From: JBCCCJ01 sp039029315
GTDB lineage: Bacteria; Bacteroidota; Bacteroidia; J057
NCBI GenBank assembly: GCA_039029315.1
Contig: JBCCGK010000122.1
Location: forward strand, 1 to 32,374
Direction of reading: 5' to 3'
Length of the DNA stretch: 32,374 nucleotides
In this document: positions 1-7,261 of the stretch, one piece after another
How the letters are laid out: each line of letters starts with the position of its first letter
How positions within the stretch are numbered: position 1 is the first letter of the stretch
Notes under the pieces: model-generated
The model's input: the letters and a program-made list of their open reading frames with translations, nothing else
Database searches by the model: none
What the model was told of the DNA's origin: nothing
Position numbers and translations under genes: made by a program

Positions 1-1
1 C

Positions 2-904
2 AAGCAGGTTGTCAGTGAACAAATGATGCATATCATGGAAGACGATGGAACTCCATATGCGCGTGAACTTCGGACGACCGGCTCTCAGAGACCAGCCAAT
101 CGGACGCCAAGAGACTACCAGCAAGCAGCTGAGGACTTTTCAGACTTCGTCGATTCGGTAGATTTCCCTGAATTTGTTGGCGAACTGCTTCGCTCTGTCT
201 TCGATGCGAATATTACAGTCATGAAGTCTCAGACAGACGACTATATCCGATTGATGAAAGAAGCGACCACAGGGCTGGCAAAATTTATTAAGCAAATCGA
301 TAATACGACCACTTTTGCCTATCTCGCAGAAAACAATTCGGACCAGTTCAACATCATGATGGAAGAGGATGAGGAGGGAAATGAAAAAATGGCATTGACC
401 AATCCTCAGGGAGACAAGGTAGACATGGAGGACAATGAGGTGAAGGTGAAAATCATGGATGCCAAAATCAAAATGGCGCAGGAGCATCGTGCGGCCTTGC
501 GAGAGATGATATTGATGGGTGTTACGCGATTGGTGGTAGAAAGAGGAGAAATCGAAGCAGAAGTCAATTTCGACTTCAAAGGCACTCGAAAAATCGAATC
601 CAAAGATCGGGCTGTTCGCACAAGTGAGCGAAGCAATGTCACGGCCAAGAAGAGAGGGCTATTCGGTTCTATTTTCAGTGGTCCCAAACAAAGTCAAAAC
701 ACAAACAGAACGACCCAATTCAATGTCTCCTCTACCAAAGGAACGGATGAGGATACGATGAAAGCCAAGCTGAGAGGATATGTGAATATTCATTTCAAAA
801 CAGATTATTTCAAGTTGGATAATTTTGCAGATATGTATGGCCAGGTGCCGGATGATGCAAAACAAGCTGCGCAGAATGCTCCGGGACAATTGCCAGGTCG
901 ATGA
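2..904 (+). CDS. DUF2589-like protein, 5' end probably cut by the window edge
   Basis: The frame is open to the left edge of the window, so translation may begin upstream; the first in-window ATG is at 23. Counting from that ATG, the protein is 293 aa. The first half is acidic and helical, with a segment near residues 40-95 that reads as an amphipathic helix bundle. The second half (about 165-275) is a beta-type domain holding a GLFGSIFSG stretch and a Thr/Ser-rich linker, which resembles the layout of the DUF2589 family (N-terminal helices, Gly/Phe hinge, C-terminal beta domain); this is a resemblance, not a confirmed hit. There is no signal peptide or membrane helix. It is the first visible gene of a + strand run reaching 10345, with the next gene 35 bases downstream. 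Function unknown; a structural or adaptor role is inferred only from position. Confidence 0.75.
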   Translation, partial: KQVVSEQMMHIMEDDGTPYARELRTTGSQRPANRTPRDYQQAAEDFSDFVDSVDFPEFVGELLRSVFDANITVMKSQTDDYIRLMKEATTGLAKFIKQIDNTTTFAYLAENNSDQFNIMMEEDEEGNEKMALTNPQGDKVDMEDNEVKVKIMDAKIKMAQEHRAALREMILMGVTRLVVERGEIEAEVNFDFKGTRKIESKDRAVRTSERSNVTAKKRGLFGSIFSGPKQSQNTNRTTQFNVSSTKGTDEDTMKAKLRGYVNIHFKTDYFKLDNFADMYGQVPDDAKQAAQNAPGQLPGR

Positions 905-939
905 TTCACGTATATTCGGACTCACTGAATAGGTAATTC

Positions 940-3201
940 ATGGCACTGGCTTATCTCAAGTTGATACAAATTCTAGATAACCAATGCCAGTTCGAGGCTG
1001 ACATCGGGACAAACTCGTTCTTTCAATACAAAATAGGCAAAGGGAAACGCATCTCCAGGGGAATGATAATGGCGGATGATCTGGTCCATACCTCCCCCCT
1101 TCAGCCCGCTCCGCGGAATGGGTGGGGGCCCATCAGAACCAGCTTTATGCTCAACATTCCTACACATGTATTTCGAGATAAAGCCCGATACATTCAGCTG
1201 TTTAGCTTCAAAGACAACAAAGGCCGTGCAGTGGCGATCTCTTCCATTCAGGTGGTGCCCCCTTTGACAGCTTCACTTCCCCGGCGGGCAGGATCATTTG
1301 CTTATGTGCCAACAACCAAAACAAATATGAATCAGATTCCAGTTAAAAATAAAGCATTTTCTTATCGCGAACCCCAATTAAGTGAGTCTATGTTTTGGGG
1401 TGCACTGGTAAGCGCTTTGCCAGGGATTCTCAAAGTGGCTGGACCCGTGCTTGGGAAGCTGGTGGGAGGCCTGTTCGGCGGTGGTGGTGGTGGCGGAAAA
1501 GGGGGAGGCGGCTCTGTAGATATGACCAAGATGATTGAGATGATCTCAAATCTGATCGGACAAGCCAAGGCTCAACCTTCGACCGGACAGTCTCTAGCCC
1601 TCATGAATCCCCCAACCGCTATTCAAGTGGAGACCTTATTGGCACTTCTGCCTTTTCTGAATAAGATTATTTCACCCTCAACAATCTTGATTATTGGCGA
1701 TGATCCCATCAAGCTCCTCAAGGCCATCGGAGATGCTGTTGGAAAAATGAGTGAAGAAGAGCTTCGGCAATTGCACTTAGAGCATGCCGTCAATCCTGAT
1801 AAGCCAATTTCTATGAGTTTGATGGATCACGGGGACTATTCCTACGCAAAAATTTTCCCTGCCTTGCTGGCAGCCTTACCTAGTGCCCTGCCAGCATTGG
1901 GGCCAGCACTCGGCCCTATGGCTGGAGGACTCCTAGGGCCTGGTGCTATTGGGTCAATGGGACCTCTTGGATCACTAGGAGGGATGCCTGGTATGATGCC
2001 TGGTATGATGCCTGGAGGAATTGGGGGAGGCGGGCAAAAAGATCCAATCAAAATGATGAAGGCCGTCAACGATATGTTCACGACCATTGACCAGGGGACG
2101 CTTAGACATCTCGAACGGAATACTCCGGAGCTCAGCAATCCCAATCTGGCACCGATGCTGCTGGCCAAGAGTTTGGCCCAACAAGGAAAATCCAGCCTCT
2201 CTTATACATATGATCCCAGACTGGATCTGGAATTTCTGGAAGTCCAAACAGTTCCGATTCAAGGGAAACAACGGGTCCTCTATCGTCAGGATTCCAATAT
2301 GAAACTACCTGTAAGGGTTTCTTCGAGTGCTCCGAATGCGCCTGATCAGGCAATTCCCAAGGCTATATTGAAAGTGTGCATACAAGATCCTGAAGACATG
2401 CGGATCTTGTATGAAAAAAAATATCGCGTCGAAGAAGTGGAGCTGGATTCAACCCTTGAGCAGATTGATCTTCCATCCGAAGATCTGGCAGACCTTCCCA
2501 TTGGCAGAGATCTCAAAGTGGAAGTTGCCTTGATCTGGCGAAGCAAAAAGAGTAAAAAGAATCTCGGCACATTCAAAAGCCACTACATCACACTGGTTGG
2601 AGCATATTTGTTTGACCGAATAGAAGAAGCAATAGCCCCATCAATTCCACTGAATGATGTCGTCAAATATCGGGCATTCTGGCACAAGATCTGGGAAGGA
2701 GGCTATACAGACAGCAAAAGATGGAAGATCGATTTTGACCTGAAATATATGTACGCACTGAATCTGGAGGAAGAGGTTCCGTCAAAAATGGAGACGAGAA
2801 AAAAGAAGATCAAAGACAATGCTGATGGAGAATCCAGAACTCCTGGAAGGAGAAAGGTAAGGGCCAAACTCAAAAGTGGCATGGAGTTGACTCTAGAAAG
2901 TCTGAATCGCTTGCTTCCGCATCTATCTCATCCCATTCTGGATGAAGAAAAAATTGATGCCCTGGAAACAACAGCCCTTCATGCGTATTTCAATCAAGTT
3001 GCGCGATTACATGTGGAGTTCAAAGGGAAAAGCGGCGACACAACAACTCTTTGGGCCTTCCCTGAGCTTACCTTGCACAATGTGAAACTACAACATATGC
3101 AGGAAGTCAATGATTACGGACAGGTCGTGATGACAAGAGCTGTTTCCATTGTCTTTCCTCGTCCATCATCCATTCACTTCGTTGGAACTCAATCAGAATA
3201 A
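940..3201 (+). CDS. Unknown 753-aa protein with three hydrophobic/Gly-rich repeats
   Basis: I do not recognise a named family. Residues 1-145 form a mixed alpha/beta N-terminal region. Residues about 150-395 contain three related units, each a hydrophobic stretch with an L-x-x-LP core (near 155-161, 233-238 and 309-314) followed by a polar helix of the D-x-x-K-(M/L) type (about 194-207, 255-280, 368-391). The first and third units carry long Gly/Pro/Met-rich linkers (178-192 and 323-366). Residues about 420-753 are soluble, charged and beta-rich and look well ordered. The hydrophobic repeats could insert in a membrane or pack inside an assembly; no Sec signal is present. Its stop codon overlaps the start of the next small gene (TAATG), which implies coupled translation. 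It sits in the presumed effector operon, probably as a core component. Confidence 0.85.
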   Translation: MALAYLKLIQILDNQCQFEADIGTNSFFQYKIGKGKRISRGMIMADDLVHTSPLQPAPRNGWGPIRTSFMLNIPTHVFRDKARYIQLFSFKDNKGRAVAISSIQVVPPLTASLPRRAGSFAYVPTTKTNMNQIPVKNKAFSYREPQLSESMFWGALVSALPGILKVAGPVLGKLVGGLFGGGGGGGKGGGGSVDMTKMIEMISNLIGQAKAQPSTGQSLALMNPPTAIQVETLLALLPFLNKIISPSTILIIGDDPIKLLKAIGDAVGKMSEEELRQLHLEHAVNPDKPISMSLMDHGDYSYAKIFPALLAALPSALPALGPALGPMAGGLLGPGAIGSMGPLGSLGGMPGMMPGMMPGGIGGGGQKDPIKMMKAVNDMFTTIDQGTLRHLERNTPELSNPNLAPMLLAKSLAQQGKSSLSYTYDPRLDLEFLEVQTVPIQGKQRVLYRQDSNMKLPVRVSSSAPNAPDQAIPKAILKVCIQDPEDMRILYEKKYRVEEVELDSTLEQIDLPSEDLADLPIGRDLKVEVALIWRSKKSKKNLGTFKSHYITLVGAYLFDRIEEAIAPSIPLNDVVKYRAFWHKIWEGGYTDSKRWKIDFDLKYMYALNLEEEVPSKMETRKKKIKDNADGESRTPGRRKVRAKLKSGMELTLESLNRLLPHLSHPILDEEKIDALETTALHAYFNQVARLHVEFKGKSGDTTTLWAFPELTLHNVKLQHMQEVNDYGQVVMTRAVSIVFPRPSSIHFVGTQSE

Positions 3202-3377
3202 TGCAACATCAGACAATTTTCCCTGACTTGACTGGCGAGCATGCCAGTGCCATGGCAAAAAAATCGATTCTCCTGAATGGCCAAAAGGTCCTCTTTGACA
3301 AGAAGGTCCTGTTGATGCCGGTGGAACTTCAAAAACTAGAAGATGACAAATCAAACAAAAGAAGATCCCGTGATTGA
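3201..3377 (+). CDS. Small 58-aa protein, translationally coupled
   Basis: An ATG at 3201 shares its A with the TAA stop of the preceding gene and opens a 58-codon frame ending with TGA at 3375-3377. The product is basic at the C-terminus and contains a repeated V-L-type pattern around residues 25-40 (NGQKVLFDKKVLLMPVEL), as in a short beta-hairpin. The frame fills what would otherwise be a 141-base gap in a run of overlapping genes, and it overlaps the next gene by 35 bases, both of which favour a real gene. There is no homology I recognise and no signal peptide. It may be a small structural or adaptor subunit of the operon's product. The main doubt is its short length. Confidence 0.6.
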   Translation: MQHQTIFPDLTGEHASAMAKKSILLNGQKVLFDKKVLLMPVELQKLEDDKSNKRRSRD

Positions 3378-3672
3378 TGAGGCATTGGTTCCTATCTCAA
3401 CCTTTATGGAGGACTTGTCTGATATCAATGGAGAAGTTTCCGACATGCAGGCAGGAATTCGGATGCAGGTACAGAAGGCAGAGATCGGTCTCCCTATTCA
3501 ATTAGACATTCATGTCGATGATCAGGGCAAGGTGATCCTGGGAGCTTCGCCTCCCTTGTATTATACCGAAACAAGTTACTCTCCTGTTTTTCATCAGGTG
3601 GAGGTACGTTTGGAAATAGTTGATCCTCACTCAAAAGGAAATGGCATCACAGAATCGTCCATGGAATCTTGA
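3343..3672 (+). CDS. Unknown 109-aa protein of the effector operon
   Basis: A short acidic protein with no signal peptide. Residues about 10-45 are helical, followed by a compact beta segment (about 47-95) with a DIHVDDQGKVILGASPP loop and an aromatic-rich strand (YYTETSYSP). This helix-then-beta layout is similar in outline to the Trypco2-like domain of the next gene, but I cannot claim homology. It begins inside the upstream 58-aa frame (35-base overlap), and its last codons overlap the start of the next gene by 32 bases, so the three are probably translated together. Function unknown. Confidence 0.75.
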   Translation: MTNQTKEDPVIDEALVPISTFMEDLSDINGEVSDMQAGIRMQVQKAEIGLPIQLDIHVDDQGKVILGASPPLYYTETSYSPVFHQVEVRLEIVDPHSKGNGITESSMES

Positions 3673-4384
3673 ATCATTTTTGGATTCGTTGATTGTTGAG
3701 CTTGACAAGGCTCGTGAAACCTTGGCCGTCAAGGCGATCAACAAGCCATTGACCTATGCTGTCAAGGATGTGAAACTTGAACTTCAATTATTTCCAAACT
3801 TCGATGGGAGAATGGTACAGTTTATTACAGCAGAACCTGGTCAGGAAGGTGCATCGAGAATTTCAATTCAACTTGGTTCCATCACAGATCAACAAATCAG
3901 AAAAACCACCAAAAAACCTATCACCAAACAAGATCTGGCAATAGAGGTAATTGAAGAGATAGATGATGATACCAAAGATTCCCTGCGAAAAATCGGAGTG
4001 TCATCCATTACAGATCTGGAAGAAATTGAAAAGAAAAATGTGGATCTGGAAAAGGCGAGCAATCGCAAAGTAAATTATTCAAAATTAAGTGGGCTGTTGA
4101 AGAAGGCCAGGAGGAGTAGTTTGCCTCCGAATATCTATCGTGCCAGTTTGAGTGAGGAGGAGCCTCAACCCATTCTCAGGATCAGTGGCGAAAATCTATC
4201 TCTGGATGATCAGTTTGAGCCTGTTGCTGTCATCAATGGACAGCTTGCCAATGTGCTCTCTTTTGGAAAATCCTCACTAGAGATAGAGCTGAATAAAGCC
4301 CATCTAGGTCCCAGTAACAATGAGTTGATCATGATCCTGGACCCATATGCACTATTCAAAGTCAATGTAAGCCCTGTAACCTGA
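3641..4384 (+). CDS. Trypco2-like / helix-hairpin / IPT-like adaptor protein
   Basis: Start chosen at the ATG at 3641, which has AAAGGA just upstream, rather than the in-frame TTG at 3620. The 247-aa product has three parts. Residues about 8-90 resemble the trypsin-co-occurring domain 2 (Trypco2): a helix with the LDSLIVELDKAR pattern, then VKDVKLELQL and a second strand. Residues about 110-157 look like a helix-hairpin-helix-type domain (LRKIGVSSITDLEEIE, then KVNYSKLSGLLKKAR). Residues about 176-244 form an IPT/TIG-like beta sandwich. Trypco domains are known from predicted NTP-dependent conflict systems, where they accompany proteases, so an adaptor role between structural parts and hydrolases is plausible. 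Domain assignments are by eye and would need profile searches. Confidence 0.8.
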   Translation: MASQNRPWNLESFLDSLIVELDKARETLAVKAINKPLTYAVKDVKLELQLFPNFDGRMVQFITAEPGQEGASRISIQLGSITDQQIRKTTKKPITKQDLAIEVIEEIDDDTKDSLRKIGVSSITDLEEIEKKNVDLEKASNRKVNYSKLSGLLKKARRSSLPPNIYRASLSEEEPQPILRISGENLSLDDQFEPVAVINGQLANVLSFGKSSLEIELNKAHLGPSNNELIMILDPYALFKVNVSPVT

Positions 4385-4417
4385 TATTGTTTTTTGCATC
4401 AAATAATTGTCACCTAT

Positions 4418-5179
4418 ATGAGACGAAAAGGCAGCCTGTTTCAGCTGGAAGATTCTTGCAACAGATATAGTCATCAACCCCATGGCAAAGGCAAGAAGAA
4501 TTCCAGGAAGAAAAGGAATAAAGAAGAAGCAAGTCCTACGCCACCGCCCCCAAAACTTACCCAATCTTTGGGGAGCCATTATGATTATGGGCAGCCCATC
4601 CATCTCAGTTTTTCTGGCTCATATGATCAAGTCGAATCTGGCTATGATTCTGCTGAGGCAATGAATACATATGAGCAGGATGATCCTTTCGGCAGATTTG
4701 GCGAGACATTCATGGAAGAACCCTTTGAAGATGTCCTGGTGGTGGAGTCAGACGAGCAAAAGGAAAGCAAACCAGCGATGAAAGTCACGCCTTCGCCTCA
4801 ATCATCGAAAGAACAAGTGAGCAAGGAGCCACCTGCCTCCCTGGTATTGAGTCCGCAAGCTGATTCCACCCAGCTAAGCTATCCGGAAGATGATGCTTTC
4901 GAAAATGATATTCGCGCCATATTGTCCAATCAAAAACAGTATGATAAGGCCCAAAAAAGAATGGTAGACTTGCCTGACAGACAACATGCTTCTGAGCAAG
5001 CCCCTCCGCCTCCCAACCCAAGTGAAGAAAGCAAGGAGAATGAACATGCGATCTTTGACAAGATTTCTCAAAGTATGAAAATGGCCAACAGCTTCGATCT
5101 GGGATCTATCGCACTTGAGCATCGGTTCGATCAGTTCGATGAAGAATTGGATCAGGAGGATTCAGAAAAAAAAAAATGA
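4418..5179 (+). CDS. Mostly disordered acidic protein with a conserved-looking C-terminal motif
   Basis: Start taken at the ATG at 4418; an in-frame TTG at 4394 is the alternative. The 253-aa product begins with a basic patch (residues 20-36), continues with a Pro/Ser/Glu-rich, low-complexity region, and ends in a motif (about 208-241) of the form HAIFDKISQSM..NSFDLGS..LEHRFDQFD that reads as an amphipathic helix pair and seems the only folded part. A second short block, DDAFENDIRAILSNQ (159-173), also looks constrained. There is no signal peptide. The stop overlaps the start of the papain-like hydrolase gene (ATGA at 5176-5179), suggesting the two are made together. A linker or docking protein for the hydrolase is a reasonable inference; nothing in the sequence proves it. 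Confidence 0.75.
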   Translation: MRRKGSLFQLEDSCNRYSHQPHGKGKKNSRKKRNKEEASPTPPPPKLTQSLGSHYDYGQPIHLSFSGSYDQVESGYDSAEAMNTYEQDDPFGRFGETFMEEPFEDVLVVESDEQKESKPAMKVTPSPQSSKEQVSKEPPASLVLSPQADSTQLSYPEDDAFENDIRAILSNQKQYDKAQKRMVDLPDRQHASEQAPPPPNPSEESKENEHAIFDKISQSMKMANSFDLGSIALEHRFDQFDEELDQEDSEKKK

Positions 5180-5955
5180 TACTCCCTAAGCAGACCATTC
5201 AAATAGACTCGCCTCCTTCAGGGACTATGGTGCAGGGATTCTCCGCAGCTCAAAGCACCGCGGAAGAGTTTTTGGCTGACCTTGATGCGATTGAAAAATC
5301 TTCTCCTCTTTCTTCTGCTTTTTCAAATGATATAGCTCTTTCTCCTGAAAATGGAGGCCGTTCAATAGGAATCGATTCCCTGGAAAGTGGAGATATCATC
5401 CTGTCTACGACAAATGACCCAGAGATTTCAGGCAGAGTGCGTGCGATTACGAACTCAGCCATCAGCCACGCAGCTGTATACATCGGGGAAGGGCGAGTGG
5501 TCGAGGCAATAGAGTCGGGGGTGATGGAACGTTCCCTTGAGACTGCGATGAAGGATGATTCGGTTACAGTCGCCTTTCGCCACCAACAGATGAGTCCGGA
5601 AAAGGCAGCCATCATCAAAGACTTTCTCGTCCAAAAGCGAAAGGAAGGCGTGAAATTTGATCGTTACGCCATGATTCGCAATCTCCCTATACAGATCATC
5701 ACCTCTATTTGTGGCGCTCTTCTTCCTTCCTTGCGAGACAAATGCCGGAATTTTGCAGGACGGATTTTTCTTGGAACCGAGAGCAACAATGAATTCTACT
5801 GTTCAGAATTGGTATTCGCAGCCTTTGAAGCAGCAGATGTACAATTGAGCAATACCGATCCTCAATGGACATCCCCGGAGGATTTGGTCCAACTCTCCTT
5901 TAATGGAACACTCCAGTATGTAGGCCATCTCAAAACAACTCCAATTGCCTTATGA
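5176..5955 (+). CDS. YiiX/YebB-like permuted papain-like cysteine hydrolase
   Basis: A 259-aa product with a disordered N-terminus (1-60) and a circularly permuted NlpC/P60-type papain-like domain (about 65-250). Visible motifs are SGDIILS (71-77), ISHAAVYIG with the presumed catalytic His98, and EFYCSELVFAAF with the presumed nucleophile Cys209. In permuted members the His precedes the Cys, as here. The known family hydrolyses amide or acyl bonds, including peptidoglycan and lipid substrates. A hydrophobic patch (165-187) lies between the two motifs. No signal peptide is seen, so the enzyme is either cytosolic or exported by a non-Sec route. It overlaps both neighbours by ATGA junctions. Confidence 0.88.
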   Translation: MILPKQTIQIDSPPSGTMVQGFSAAQSTAEEFLADLDAIEKSSPLSSAFSNDIALSPENGGRSIGIDSLESGDIILSTTNDPEISGRVRAITNSAISHAAVYIGEGRVVEAIESGVMERSLETAMKDDSVTVAFRHQQMSPEKAAIIKDFLVQKRKEGVKFDRYAMIRNLPIQIITSICGALLPSLRDKCRNFAGRIFLGTESNNEFYCSELVFAAFEAADVQLSNTDPQWTSPEDLVQLSFNGTLQYVGHLKTTPIAL

Positions 5956-6677
5956 ACAGATTTCTGGATTTAGAAAGAGAGCTTCGCCTGTATGACAACA
6001 ACAGCTCAAACTTTACTTTGCAGCCTTCCCGAGCAAGGACTCGCACGGGGAGAAAAAGTCATTCCCTTGCAACATTTACTAGCAAAGGACTTGATGATGG
6101 GAATGTCTGGCTTAAGATCAAAATTGGAAGCCACGAAAAGCCCCTCTCGCGCTATGCAAGAGTCAAAGATCTTTCCCGTGTTGGCAATCGAGAGCATTTC
6201 ACGATTGTGGATTGGCCATATGAGAATCAAAGGGCATCTGTCAGCGAACAATCGGCCTCTGCTTCCCGATTCAAAACTGTTAGCTACGATGATGCAGGGG
6301 GCTTGATTGTGTACAACAGATCCAGAAAGGAGTTGACTTACGGAAGCAATAGATCTCCCATAAAAAGCTTTATGTCCAATGCCTTACAAGCGGGCAATTA
6401 TAAGTTGTTTGTCCCAGACCATCCACATGTGGGTGGGCAGCAGTATCTTTCTCTGAGCAAATATGCTACGGTCTGGTTCAGAATTGATGCCCCAGACTCC
6501 AATGACCGATATCTGCACATGGGCAGTTCTACTGCCGGTTGTGTGACATGTGGGGAAGTAGGCACTGCAGGAGGGACTGACGCTGACAAGAGAAGATGGA
6601 CGGAAGTGTACAAATATCTGATAAATAAGCGACTGAAGCGCAGTCCTAAGTATGTCGGGATATTAAAAATCGTATGA
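5952..6677 (+). CDS. YkuD/DUF2778-like L,D-transpeptidase-type protein
   Basis: A 241-aa product whose C-terminal half carries a motif of the L,D-transpeptidase type: YLHMGSSTAGCVTCG, with His189 and Cys197 as the presumed catalytic pair, preceded by a strand (YATVWFRID, 171-179). The spacing is closer to the H...S.GC form of DUF2778/Tlde1-like peptidoglycan enzymes than to the SHGCVR form of classical YkuD proteins. A C-terminal segment (211-241) follows the motif. Residues 1-60 look unstructured, with a basic patch near 25-36, and begin MNRFLDLERE; the NRFL start recurs in the two large proteins downstream. No signal peptide or lipobox is visible. Family members cross-link or cleave peptidoglycan stem peptides. 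The ATGA overlap with the preceding hydrolase gene supports co-production. Confidence 0.75.
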   Translation: MNRFLDLERELRLYDNNSSNFTLQPSRARTRTGRKSHSLATFTSKGLDDGNVWLKIKIGSHEKPLSRYARVKDLSRVGNREHFTIVDWPYENQRASVSEQSASASRFKTVSYDDAGGLIVYNRSRKELTYGSNRSPIKSFMSNALQAGNYKLFVPDHPHVGGQQYLSLSKYATVWFRIDAPDSNDRYLHMGSSTAGCVTCGEVGTAGGTDADKRRWTEVYKYLINKRLKRSPKYVGILKIV

Positions 6678-7226
6678 ATGATGAAACGACTGAGTAGACA
6701 TATCGTCGCTGTTTATCTGGTGTTCTTTCTACTGTTGGGGTGGAATTGCCAACCCTCCAAGGATACGCAAGCTTCCTCTTCAGACCCTACCCTAACATAT
6801 TTGCGAATTACTCCTCAAGCGACAGATCAAGTTGCATCATTGTTGGCAGAGCGGCTGTCAGAAGGTGTGGCTGATAGTATGCTCTGTGCTGGCCAAAATA
6901 GAATGATCACCAAATATCCCAAAAACGCCTCTTCTTCGGGGAGAAGGGAGTCCTCAAACTCCTCCTGCATTGAGTATCGCTTATTGTCTCACTTAGGCAG
7001 CACACATACAGGACAGCTTGTTGAGCTTGTCCTCTCCGCACATCCGGATAACAACGAATTGTATTTGGCAAATATCCAAATGTTCCAGCTTCAAGAGGGG
7101 GAGAAGGGACAAAGGCTTCTGAATGCAGGGGATTTTCGAATTCCGTTTGATCCTAACCGGCAAGATGCTGTCCAACAAATGGGAGACAGAGTCCTGGAAG
7201 TCCTTCTGTTTTCTACACTAAAATAA
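6678..7226 (+). CDS. Small lipoprotein of the effector operon, possible immunity factor
   Basis: The start directly follows the previous TGA; a second ATG at 6681 is equally possible. A basic start and hydrophobic helix (residues 1-20) lead to Cys24 in LLGWNC, a loose lipobox that fits Bacteroidota lipoproteins. The mature part is about 158 aa, Ser-rich at first (25-37) and again near 77-91, then with beta-type strands; two more Cys (65 and 94) could form a disulfide. No named family is recognised. It is the only product of this operon with an export signal and lies between the transpeptidase-like gene and the first shared-N-terminus gene. A membrane-anchored protein that protects the host from its own wall-directed enzymes is a hypothesis based only on location and gene order. 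Confidence 0.75.
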   Translation: MMKRLSRHIVAVYLVFFLLLGWNCQPSKDTQASSSDPTLTYLRITPQATDQVASLLAERLSEGVADSMLCAGQNRMITKYPKNASSSGRRESSNSSCIEYRLLSHLGSTHTGQLVELVLSAHPDNNELYLANIQMFQLQEGEKGQRLLNAGDFRIPFDPNRQDAVQQMGDRVLEVLLFSTLK

Positions 7227-7261
7227 ACTTTCCTAGATGCTCTCCATCATATCATCGAATC

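Noticed and set aside
1842..2168. Antisense Pro/Gly-rich frame opposite the Gly-rich linkers of the 753-aa protein
   Set aside because: Low-complexity mirror of the sense repeats, no independent support.
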